From DATDVT01 sp035289905 (GTDB lineage Archaea > Nanobdellota > Nanobdellia > SCGC-AAA011-G17 > GW2011-AR18), in contig DATDVT010000035.1 of NCBI GenBank assembly GCA_035289905.1, positions 1-14,162 of the forward strand: a stretch of DNA of 14,162 bases. The letters run 5' to 3'. Position 1 is the stretch's first letter. Each line of letters starts with the position of its first letter. Position numbers and translations under genes: made by a program. Of this stretch, positions 6,658 to 14,100 are shown piece by piece. The notes below the pieces were generated by a model. It searched no databases. It was not told the DNA's origin and saw nothing but the letters and a program-made list of their open reading frames with translations.

Positions 6658-7206
6658 ATGGAACAAAAAGAATACAAGCTAGAAATAGTAAATGAACTTT
6701 TGAATAATAAGAATCATATTAGGGGAATTGCCCAAAAATTAAATGTAAATCATATGACTATCCTTAGGAAAATAAAGGAACTAGCCAAAGAAAATGTAGT
6801 TGATTATAAAGAAGAGGGCAAAAACAAAACATATTTTTTAAAGAAAACTATTGAGGCTAAGAATTATGTCTTTTCTGCTGAAAATTATAAACTAAATAAA
6901 CTCTTAAAAAAATATCCTATTTTAAGAGGAATAGTAGAAAAAATCCAGAAAAATAAAAAAATTAAACTAGCCATATTATTTGGGTCTTTTGCCAAAGGAA
7001 TATCAAAACCTGATAGTGATATTGATGTTTATATTGATAGTACAGACAAGAAAGTTAAAGATGAAATTAGTTTAATAGATTCAAAGTTAAGTATAAAAGT
7101 AGGTAAATACAATAAATTTAATCTATTAATTAAAGAAATAGAGAAAAATCATGTGATAATTAAAGGAGTTGAACAATATTATAACAAAAATAAATTTTTT
7201 GAATAA
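6658..7206 (+). CDS. Winged-HTH plus minimal nucleotidyltransferase (MNT) protein
   Basis: This 182-residue protein has an N-terminal helix-turn-helix (about 10-60; IVNELLNNKNHIRGIAQKLN then VNHMTILRKIKELAKENVV). A DNA polymerase beta-like MNT domain follows (about 100-180). The nucleotidyltransferase signature is FGSFAKGISKPDSDIDVYID, with Gly109-Ser110 and the metal-binding pair Asp121/Asp123. The third acidic residue expected later in the fold is not obvious in SIKVGKYNKFNLLIKE. In the MNT/HEPN (type VII) toxin-antitoxin systems, MNT proteins neutralise a HEPN RNase, in known cases by nucleotidylating it. A HEPN gene overlaps the 3' end, as expected, but is truncated. The upstream TATA at 6627-6635 gives leaderless expression from this ATG. 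Whether the orphan MNT still has a substrate is unknown; the HTH suggests it may also regulate its own promoter. Confidence 0.78.
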   Translation: MEQKEYKLEIVNELLNNKNHIRGIAQKLNVNHMTILRKIKELAKENVVDYKEEGKNKTYFLKKTIEAKNYVFSAENYKLNKLLKKYPILRGIVEKIQKNKKIKLAILFGSFAKGISKPDSDIDVYIDSTDKKVKDEISLIDSKLSIKVGKYNKFNLLIKEIEKNHVIIKGVEQYYNKNKFFE

Positions 7207-7384
7207 ACTTAACAAAGAAGGTAAACTTGAACTTATTGACTTAAATGAAGAGATGAAAGAATCATATATGTTGAAATCTGAGAGTAATCTTATTTCATCA
7301 AAGATTCTTTTAAATAATGAAAAATTGGAGAGGGAGTTTTTAATGGAAGAGTCTATTTTCAAAATAAATAAGGAGATTTATTAA
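7169..7384 (+). pseudogene. Truncated HEPN-domain protein (MNT partner)
   Basis: The 71-codon frame contains INFLNKLNKEGKLELIDLNE then EMKESYMLKSESNLISSKIL. This is the characteristic first 45-50 residues of archaeal HEPN proteins paired with MNT ('fL.kL..EGKLELv.ps.e...SY..KS..NL.SAKiLL'). Normally an AYYsMY helix and the R-x4-6-H catalytic motif follow, to a total of roughly 120-150 residues. Here the similarity stops after LLNNEKLE, and the last 18 residues (REFLMEESIFKINKEIY) are unrelated. I saw no HEPN continuation in the other two frames. The catalytic motif is missing, so any product should be inactive as an RNase. The start is uncertain: TTG at 7169 or TTG at 7199; both overlap the MNT gene. 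Confidence 0.6.
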
Positions 7385-7392
7385 ATCAAACA

Positions 7393-8640
7393 ATGAATAA
7401 AAGAGGTATTGCTGAGCATGTAGATTGGGTAATTGCAGTTGCAATATTCTTTGTTTATTTAACTATAATTCTTACATTTTTTAAGCCAGGAATAAAACCA
7501 ATGATAAATCCAAATACTTTATTAAATATAGTTGAAGATAATTTTAAACAAGATGTTACTTGGACTTTAGTTAAAACTCCTATTTTTTTGTATAGTGTTC
7601 AATATAAATCTTCTGATGGAACCTGTGTAAGTAAAAGTAGCTATGATACTGATACAGGTATATGTTCGGCAGCTAATGGAGAATTATTTGTAGACTTAAA
7701 AGATTTTTCAACAAATATTGGACTAGTAGATTTTGATGAAAATGGGTTATCAATTGCGCCTATTTCCCCATCTGCTGAACAAGTAAATTTATTTTATGTT
7801 GATACAGGAATTGCTGATTTATTTATACCTCCTGCTATTGAACCAGATACAGATCTTAGTCCTGCCCTATTGGGGGAAGAAACCAGGGTAACTAAATATT
7901 TAGAAAAAATTAGTGATATAATAACTCTAATTGATGATCCAGTTGTACACGCAGGAACTTTAAAAGTAGGAAATTTAGAAACTTTTTTAGTTAGGGAGGA
8001 TGAAAATAGTTTATTTAGAGAACATAAACTTAAATTATTACAGCAAAGTAATCTAATCTTTAATCCAAATATTCAAAACAAGAAATTAACTTACGTAGCA
8101 GTTACTCCTTCAGATCCTAATTTAGTGAATCCATTTAATTTAGATATATTAATAGTGATGATGGGGGATATAATTTCAGCATGTCCTTCAAGTAATATTT
8201 TAGATCCTCTTAATCTACTTTATGATCCTAATTTTAAACCAATAGATCCTACTATTCCAGGTTATATTTTCAATCCAGAAAGTTATACTTATCCTAGTTT
8301 AGCCTGTCCAGCAATCTATGAAGTAGGAACAAGAGAAATCTTAGAAGGAATAAATTGGCAATATTTTTTAAATTTATATTCTTATCAAAATACTTTTATT
8401 AGAGGATCTATTTGCAACGAAGGAGATTATTACCAATGTGTAAAAAAGGACTGGGGATTTCCAGATGCAAATGAATTCAAAATAGTAGTTTATTCTCAGC
8501 AACAAGAGGAACTTCTAGTCTTTCCGGTTAAAGTAGATCCTCCTTTAGATACAAATGTTAACACAAGATATTTTCATTCATTTATACTTTCAGAAGATGG
8601 AGTTACAATTCCAGTAATAGTTAGTATTAGAGTATGGTAA
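7393..8640 (+). CDS. Secreted or pilus-associated protein with prepilin-like N-terminus
   Basis: This is a 415-residue protein of unknown family. The N-terminus MNKRGIAEHVDWVIAVAIFF then VYLTIILTFF has a short basic head ending in Lys-Arg-Gly before one long hydrophobic segment (about 11-30). That is typical of archaeal class III signals processed by prepilin peptidase, or of a single membrane anchor. The remaining 380 residues are hydrophilic, rich in Asn, Asp and Pro, with no further membrane segment, and look extracytoplasmic. Six cysteines (78, 91, 264, 305, 341 and 349) could form three disulfides. Codon use and lack of interruption argue for a real gene. It lies 1.7 kb after the pilus platform genes on the same strand, separated by decayed toxin-antitoxin material. 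It could therefore be a minor pilin, pseudopilin or tip protein of that system (inference). I cannot name a family. Confidence 0.7.
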   Translation: MNKRGIAEHVDWVIAVAIFFVYLTIILTFFKPGIKPMINPNTLLNIVEDNFKQDVTWTLVKTPIFLYSVQYKSSDGTCVSKSSYDTDTGICSAANGELFVDLKDFSTNIGLVDFDENGLSIAPISPSAEQVNLFYVDTGIADLFIPPAIEPDTDLSPALLGEETRVTKYLEKISDIITLIDDPVVHAGTLKVGNLETFLVREDENSLFREHKLKLLQQSNLIFNPNIQNKKLTYVAVTPSDPNLVNPFNLDILIVMMGDIISACPSSNILDPLNLLYDPNFKPIDPTIPGYIFNPESYTYPSLACPAIYEVGTREILEGINWQYFLNLYSYQNTFIRGSICNEGDYYQCVKKDWGFPDANEFKIVVYSQQQEELLVFPVKVDPPLDTNVNTRYFHSFILSEDGVTIPVIVSIRVW

Positions 8641-8646
8641 AACACA

Positions 8647-8697
8647 GTGGTTATAAACCATTAATCTTATGGAAATGGTTAATTCTTTCAGATTAAT
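8647..8697. repeat. Cluster of overlapping inverted repeats after the prepilin-like gene
   Basis: AACCA (8656-8660) can pair with TGGTT just upstream (8648-8652, loop ATA) or, as AACCATT, with AATGGTT downstream (8674-8680). ATTAATCT (8660-8667) is exactly complementary to AGATTAAT (8690-8697). The alternative hairpins are mutually exclusive. The position, directly after a stop codon, suggests a 3'-UTR or termination structure. There is no long T-run. Confidence 0.4.
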
Positions 8698-8737
8698 ACA
8701 TAGTACTTACCATTATATTTTATCAAGAATAGTAAGA

Positions 8738-8746
8738 TTTAAATAC
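8738..8746 (+). promoter_or_regulatory. TATA box of the second MNT gene
   Basis: TTTAAATAC lies about 45 nt before the ATG at 8787, predicting a transcription start near 8768 and a short leader that includes the GAGGT ribosome binding site. The same nine bases serve the first MNT gene. Confidence 0.5.
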
Positions 8747-8778
8747 TACCTAATTATTGGTAATATTATACCTAAAAA

Positions 8779-8783
8779 GAGGT
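8779..8783 (+). promoter_or_regulatory. Ribosome binding site deciding the start of the second MNT gene
   Basis: GAGGT lies 3 nt before the ATG at 8787. It favours this start over the in-frame TTG at 8757, which falls upstream of the predicted transcription start. Confidence 0.5.
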
Positions 8784-8786
8784 AAT

Positions 8787-9383
8787 ATGTTAAAAGAACA
8801 ATTAAATATCTTAAATCTATACAAAAAAGATCTAAACCAAGAACTAACCTTCAAACAAATAAAAGAGAAAACAAAGCAAAAATCAAATAACCAAGTTCAA
8901 ACAGCCTTAAAATATTTACAAGAAAAACAAATATTAAATAAAAAATTAATAGGAAATGTAGCTTTATATTTCATAAATCTTTCTACATTGACAATAGCCT
9001 ACCTAAATCTAATTAATGAACTAGAAATAGAGAAATCAAAGCTTCCCAAAAAGCTTTTAGACACAATTAAACTAAGTCTACAAAAAGAAACACCTTTCTT
9101 CATTCTAATTGTTTTTGGCAGTTATGCAAAATCTAAAGCAACAGAAAAATCAGATTTAGATATAGCGATTATTACGCAAACAAAAGAAATAATTCCTAGT
9201 TTAGAGACAATTAAAAGAAGAGAATTAATACAATTAGATTATCATATTTTTACTAAAGAAGAATTTTTAGAGATGTTAAATCAAGAAGAAGAAAATTTAG
9301 GTAAACAAATACAGAAAAATTCCATAATTTATTCGGGTTTTAATGAGTATATTGTACTGGACATATGCGGAAAGAATTTATAA
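8787..9383 (+). CDS. HTH plus MNT nucleotidyltransferase, second locus
   Basis: The protein has 198 residues from the chosen ATG, which is preceded by GAGGT and a correctly placed TATA box. An N-terminal winged-helix-like region (about 1-60; LTFKQIKEKTKQKSNNQVQT then ALKYLQEKQIL) precedes a minimal nucleotidyltransferase domain (about 95-180). The signature FGSYAKSKATEKSDLDIAII contains Gly111-Ser112 and Asp123/Asp125. A likely third carboxylate is Asp151 in QLDYHIFTKEEF, so the catalytic triad looks complete. Sequence similarity to the protein at 6658 is limited to the shared architecture, so this is not a recent duplicate. In MNT/HEPN systems the MNT subunit modifies and silences a HEPN toxin. 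Here only a 12-codon vestige of a downstream gene remains. The last residues (IVLDICGKNL) may have been altered by the same rearrangement. Confidence 0.78.
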   Translation: MLKEQLNILNLYKKDLNQELTFKQIKEKTKQKSNNQVQTALKYLQEKQILNKKLIGNVALYFINLSTLTIAYLNLINELEIEKSKLPKKLLDTIKLSLQKETPFFILIVFGSYAKSKATEKSDLDIAIITQTKEIIPSLETIKRRELIQLDYHIFTKEEFLEMLNQEEENLGKQIQKNSIIYSGFNEYIVLDICGKNL

Positions 9384-9403
9384 ATAAAATATTAGAAGAT
9401 TAA
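9365..9403 (+). pseudogene. Possible vestige of a HEPN gene start
   Basis: ATG at 9365 opens a 12-codon frame, MRKEFINKILED, overlapping the 3' end of the MNT gene by 19 nt. This overlap and this kind of N-terminus are what a HEPN partner gene would show. The frame stops at 9401-9403, where the convergent Yip1-family gene ends (9400). So short a match cannot prove homology; the main support is position. Confidence 0.25.
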
Positions 9404-9960
9404 ATTTGGCCATATAGACTATAAACCACACTAACTAAAATTATCATAACTAATAACCAGAGTATTAAAGGTATTACATAGGCGTATATTGCTTTTTTAT
9501 GGGGTAATTTATGTATTCTTTCAGTACCCATTATTAACAAAACTAATCTATAGACACTAGCCAATAAACCAATAAAAGGAATCCAGCCTAATAAAAAATT
9601 AGGGGTTCTAGAGTAAGCACATAGTTGATAAGTCTTAAAATATTCAACATTTGCACCCCATAATTTTAACCATAAATGTAAAAGATAAGCACCAACAAAA
9701 CTAAATGCAAATCCTAAAATATAAATTAAAACACCCAATACGAATATCATGCCAATACTAATCTCAACAACATCTTTATATTGCATTAAACCAATATTCC
9801 ATCTTTGATTAAAAGCAACTAGAGATAGCACAACAAGAAGGATTGTAGTAAATAAACTTAAAATCAAATAATAAATCGCTGATTTTTTTACACCATCTTC
9901 TTTTAATTTGCTAAAAAATATGTCTGGTTCAAATAATATTTTTTTAATTTTTTTTATCAT
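9400..9960 (-). CDS. Yip1-family (DUF1282-like) multipass membrane protein
   Basis: This 186-residue integral membrane protein has four to five hydrophobic segments (about 28-50, 66-82, 83-99, 122-145 and 157-182). The segment TYQLCAYSRTPNFLLGWIPF followed by IGLLASVYRLVLLIMGTERIH matches the Yip1/YIPF-type core. In that core a conserved Tyr-x-x-Thr-Pro precedes a membrane helix, followed by a Gly and a basic/His cytoplasmic turn. The N-terminal IKKILFEPDIFFSKLKEDGV is also characteristic ('l..P..fF..l.e.g...p'). The molecular role of prokaryotic Yip1 proteins is not established. A minus-strand TATA box (9982-9991) is centred about 27 nt upstream of the ATG, so the mRNA should be leaderless. 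The gene is convergent with the second MNT gene and divergent from the MinD-like gene. Confidence 0.75.
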   Translation of the reverse strand: MIKKIKKILFEPDIFFSKLKEDGVKKSAIYYLILSLFTTILLVVLSLVAFNQRWNIGLMQYKDVVEISIGMIFVLGVLIYILGFAFSFVGAYLLHLWLKLWGANVEYFKTYQLCAYSRTPNFLLGWIPFIGLLASVYRLVLLIMGTERIHKLPHKKAIYAYVIPLILWLLVMIILVSVVYSLYGQI

Positions 9961-9981
9961 AACTCTATCTATGAAATTCCT

Positions 9982-9991
9982 TATTTAAATA
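9982..9991 (-). promoter_or_regulatory. TATA box of the Yip1-family gene
   Basis: On the minus strand the text reads GTATTTAAATAAGG, with the TTTAAATA core centred about 27 nt from the ATG at 9960. This is standard archaeal leaderless spacing. Confidence 0.5.
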
Positions 9992-10031
9992 CTCTTCGGA
10001 ATTTATGTTTCTAACAATTCACTGAACATTA

Positions 10032-10042
10032 ACTTTATAAAG
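10032..10042 (+). promoter_or_regulatory. TATA box of the MinD-like gene
   Basis: ACTTTATAAAG is centred about 32 nt before the ATG at 10069, predicting initiation close to the start codon. It shares the 108-bp divergent intergenic region with the Yip1-family promoter. Confidence 0.5.
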
Positions 10043-10068
10043 AAATACCCTAATATAAAATAAAAGAG

Positions 10069-10839
10069 ATGAAAAAGGCAAAGATAATAGGTGTAATCTC
10101 ATTAAAGGGAGGGGTTGGGAAAACAACATTTTCAACAAATCTAGCTTCTATATTAAGACAAGAATTTAAAAAAGATGTTTTAATTGTGGATGGAAGTTTG
10201 TCTTGTCCTTCTGTAGGACTTCATTTTGGTTACCAAGAACCAGATAGAACAATACAAGATATTTTTAACTCAAGAAAATATGGAATAAATGATATTATAT
10301 ATGAACATAAATCAGGAGTTCATCTTATTGCAGCATCTCATATTAAGAAGACAAAATCATTAAATGGTTTTAAACAAAGAATAAGATCCTTAAGGTCTTA
10401 TTATGATTTTATAATTTTAGATAGTTCGCCTATTATTGGAGAAGAAATGGATACAGTAATAAATTCTTCAGATTTTACATTTGCAATTACTACTCCAGAT
10501 CATGCTTCTCTAGCTTCAACAATGTATGCAATAAAAAAAGCAAAAGAGAATAATATTAATGTTAGTGGAATTATTTTGAATAAAGTCTATAACAAGTCAT
10601 TTGAATTAGATAAAAAAATAGTAGAAAAAGCATCAAAAACACCAATAGTTTTGTCAATAAATCATGATGAAGAATTTTTTCAAGCATTATCTCAAGGGAT
10701 TCCATTATCTCTTTATAATCCAAAGAATAGGGAGATAGAAACTTACAAAAGGTTAGCTGCAGCTTTAATTAAAAAACCAAATGAAAAATTAGCAACAAAA
10801 GAAGCAATAAATAGAACAATTCTAAGTCATGATATGTAA
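10069..10839 (+). CDS. MinD/ParA-family P-loop ATPase
   Basis: This 256-residue protein belongs to the deviant Walker-A (MinD/ParA/FlhG) family of ATPases that position or partition cellular structures. The P-loop is SLKGGVGKTT, with signature Lys13 and Lys18. Walker B is FIILDSSP, with Asp118. The switch I region reads IVDGSLSCPSVGLHFG (39-54). The second Asp found there in MinD/Soj, associated with hydrolysis, is replaced by Ser43. The C-terminal residues RTILSHDM do not form an obvious long amphipathic membrane-targeting helix. It is transcribed alone and is divergent from the Yip1-family gene. MinD-like proteins can localise filament machinery, so a link to the pilus genes 4.4 kb away is possible but unsupported. 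MinD, ParA and FlhG cannot be told apart here. Confidence 0.85.
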   Translation: MKKAKIIGVISLKGGVGKTTFSTNLASILRQEFKKDVLIVDGSLSCPSVGLHFGYQEPDRTIQDIFNSRKYGINDIIYEHKSGVHLIAASHIKKTKSLNGFKQRIRSLRSYYDFIILDSSPIIGEEMDTVINSSDFTFAITTPDHASLASTMYAIKKAKENNINVSGIILNKVYNKSFELDKKIVEKASKTPIVLSINHDEEFFQALSQGIPLSLYNPKNREIETYKRLAAALIKKPNEKLATKEAINRTILSHDM

Positions 10840-10850
10840 ATATTTTTTCC
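10840..10850 (+). terminator. Oligo-T tract after the MinD-like gene
   Basis: ATATTTTTTCC begins 1 nt after the stop; further T-runs follow near 10860. Archaeal RNA polymerase terminates at such U-tracts without a hairpin. Called by composition only. Confidence 0.35.
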
Positions 10851-10934
10851 TAAACAAAGTTTTTCTCAAAAATTTGACTTAAAAGGAAATTATAATTTAA
10901 AATATTTCTAAGAATATCTAGCCTTTTGTGTACT

Positions 10935-11093
10935 ATGAAACTATCAAAAGAAGAGATTAATTTATTAGAACAAATAAATAAATTTTTTAAACAATTATAT
11001 TTTCATATTAAAAAATTATAAGATTTAGAAAAACGTAGAATTAGAAATACAAGATTTGATAGTTTAGTTAGTTCTGTTTATGACTTTACATAA
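10935..11093 (+). pseudogene. Small ORF of unknown function with an internal stop
   Basis: ATG at 10935 opens a 28-codon frame, MKLSKEEINLLEQINKFFKQ then LYFHIKKL, ending at TAA 11019-11021. The same frame continues without interruption as DLEKRRIRNTRFDSLVSSVY then DFT to a second TAA at 11091-11093. The composition (helical, Lys/Glu/Leu-rich, then basic) looks protein-like on both sides of the stop, so this may be a 52-residue gene with a nonsense mutation. A TATA-like stretch (about 10890-10901, TATAATTTAAAA) lies about 40 nt upstream. I do not recognise a family. The rest of 10840-11152 holds T-runs and the likely promoter of the PEP synthase gene. Confidence 0.25.
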
Positions 11094-11112
11094 TAATGAT
11101 CAATAGAGAAAA

Positions 11113-11121
11113 CATTTAATA
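11113..11121 (+). promoter_or_regulatory. Tentative TATA box of the PEP synthase gene
   Basis: CATTTAATA lies about 36 nt before the GTG start at 11153. The match is weak and no clear ribosome binding site is visible between it and the start. Confidence 0.25.
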
Positions 11122-11152
11122 ACTCTTAATTTTCTTAATATGTTGAATAAAA

Positions 11153-14100
11153 GTGGTTGATGAAAATATAAAATGGTTTAGAGAATTAACTAATGAAGAT
11201 GTAGCTATTGCTGGGGGTAAAGGCGCTTCTTTAGGTGAGATGTACAATAATAAATTACCTATCCCTCCAGGTTTCGTGGTTACAGCTCAAGCCTTCAAAA
11301 AATATATAGAAAAAAGTGGGATAAAAAATAAAATTATGGAGAAATTATCTAAAGTTGATATTAATAATACTCAAGAATTACAAGCTATCTCTCTAGAAAT
11401 TCAAGATTTAATTTTAGAAACAGAAATGTTAGATGATATTAAAAAAGAGATAATTGAAGCTTATGATAATCTAAATGTCGATTCAGAATTACATGGGGTC
11501 TCTAAAAATGCATTAAGTATTATTAAAGCTGGAAGAGATTTACCTTTTGTGGCTGTTAGAAGTTCTGCAACTGCTGAGGATTTGCCTAGTATTTCTAAGA
11601 ATGAGTATATTTTAATAAAAATTAATAACGGAGTTTATTATAGAACTATAGAAGAAATTTATGAATTAGTGGGGGAAGGAGAAGGCTATGAAATTGAAAT
11701 ACCTGCTATAAAAGAACATAAAATTCAATGGTGTAAAGTTAGTAATTTATATAAACATAAAGTTAAAAATGAAGAAAGATTATATGAAATAATTACTGAA
11801 ACTGGAAGAAAAATTATAGTTTCTCCAACTCATACTTTGTTGGTTTTAGATGAAGATAATTTAACTATAAAAGAAGTTAAAAATATTAAAGAACTAAAGG
11901 GTGATGAAAAATTGCCTGCAATTAATCAATTGCCTTTATTAAATTTAAATAATGCTTCTGTGGATGTTTTAGATTATATTTCAGGAGAGGATATTGTAGA
12001 AGAAAATGGATTTTTAATGATAAAAAATAATTCTACAAATTGGAAGATTCAATCTAAATTGCTTAGAAATTTAAGAATAAAAAAAGATTTTGCTTATTTT
12101 TTGGGGGTTTATTGTGCTGAAGGTTCTATTTATAGTGTTAATGAGATAAGCATTACTAATAGTGATAAGAATATAATGAATCGTATAATCCGTTATACAA
12201 AAGAATTGGGGCTATATAATGAACAGAAAATAAATAAAAATAGCTTAAGGATTTATAATAAAACTTTATTAAGATTTTTAAATTCTGTTGCTGGAGAACC
12301 AGATCAGATGGTGTTTGGTAAAGGAAAGATATGTAGAACTAAAAAAGTTCCAGAATTTATATTTGGTTGGAATGAAAGTTTAATTGGTGAATTTTTGAAA
12401 GGTTGTTTTGATGGGGATGGGTGTGTAGAATCAACGAATATTAGTTATTGTTCTACGTCTAAATTATTGATAAGTGGAATTATTAAGTTGTTAGAAATGC
12501 TTAGAATTGAATGGCATTTAAGAGAGCTAAGGGGGGCTTATAATCTATTTGTACAACCTTATTCTTTTGTAACCTATCAAAGTAAAGTGAGTTTTGAATC
12601 AATTAATAAATTACAAAGATTGAATAAGCTAGTTAAAGATTATGCAGTTAAGACTAATCATCCTGAATTTTTAAATAATATTAATTTGACTGAAAATGCA
12701 TCAAGAAAGTTAAGGGAAGAAATTGAGAATCAACTTCCAAAGGAATTAGTAGAATTTTGTTATTGTCCTATTTGTGAGAATAAATTAGAGCAAACAAGTT
12801 ATTATCAGAATAAAAAAAGATATTCTTGTGTGAATTGTAAAAAAACATTTTATGAACCAGAAGTAATAAAAAAAGAAGAAGAAAAGTATATTTGGTATAA
12901 TAAAGAAGGAAGATTCCAAAAAGGAATAACCCCTTGGAATAAAGGCAATTTAATTGGTAATTTTGGGGATAGATTATTACAAAGAAAATTAGAAAAAAAT
13001 AATATCAAATTGGATATTTTAGATTCTTCAGTAAAATGGGATCAAATTAGAGAAATTAAAGAAGTTGAATATAACGACTTTGTTTATGATTTTATTGTTC
13101 CAGAAGTTGAAAATTTTGCAGCAGGTATTGGTGGAATTGTAACTCACAATAGTGCATCATTTGCTGGTCAACAAGCTTCTTTTTTAAATATTAAAGGTAA
13201 TAATAGTTTAATTAAAACAGTTCAGATGTGTTGGGCTTCTTTATACACAGCAAGAGCTATTTATTATAGAATCAAAAATAATTTTCCTCATGAGAAAGTA
13301 TACATAGCAGTAGTCATTCAAAAAATGGTTAATTCTGAAAAAGCTGGAGTAATGTTTAGTGTTAATCCTGCAACAAATAATGAATCAGAGATTGTTATTG
13401 AAGCAGCGTTTGGATTAGGTGATGCTGTTGTGGCTGGTGAGGTAACTCCAGATAATTATATTTTAGATAAAAATAGTTTAGTATTAAAACATAAGACTGT
13501 AAATAAACAAGAATGGATGTATGTAAGACAAGAGTTAAAAAACGTTAAAAAAGAGTTGGGAGAAAAAGGTAAAGAACAAAAATTAAATGAAAAAGAAATA
13601 AAAAGATTGGGTGAATTAGCTCAAATGATAGATGAGCATTATAAAAGAGCTATGGATATGGAGTTTGCTATTGAAGGTAATAAGGTGTATATTGTTCAAG
13701 CTAGGCCTGTTACTACCCTAAAAAAAATTGTTAAAGAAGAAACAACTAAAGAATTAGGTGGAATTCTTTTAGAAGGTTTAGGTGCTTCTCCAGGCATTGC
13801 TGGTGGTAAAGTTAAAATTGTAAGAGATATGAAAGAAATAAATAAAATTGAGAAGGGTGATGTTTTAGTAGCTAAAATGACTTCTCCAGATTATGTTCCT
13901 GCTATGGAAAAGGCTTCTGCAATTGTTACTGATGAGGGTGGATTAACTTGTTTTGGTGGTGAAACTATTGTTTTAACAAATAAAGGTTTTAAGAAAATTG
14001 AAGAAATATCTGAGATTCTAAAATATGAAAAAAATTTGTTTATATTTTCTTATGATTATATAAATTGTAAACCAAAATGGAAGAAAATTTTAAGTGCTGG

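Noticed and set aside
7126..7362. 78-codon minus-strand open frame rich in Ser, Phe and Ile
   Set aside because: It is the antisense shadow of the MNT end and HEPN fragment, whose plus-strand translations match known families.
8757..8786. TTG start ten codons upstream for the second MNT gene
   Set aside because: It lies upstream of the transcription start predicted from the TATA box, while the ATG at 8787 has GAGGT directly before it.
10935..11093. Stop-codon readthrough or recoding (for example pyrrolysine-like) of the interrupted small ORF
   Set aside because: The internal stop is TAA, not TAG or TGA. No recoding structure is seen, and the locus looks like decaying DNA; a nonsense mutation is simpler.
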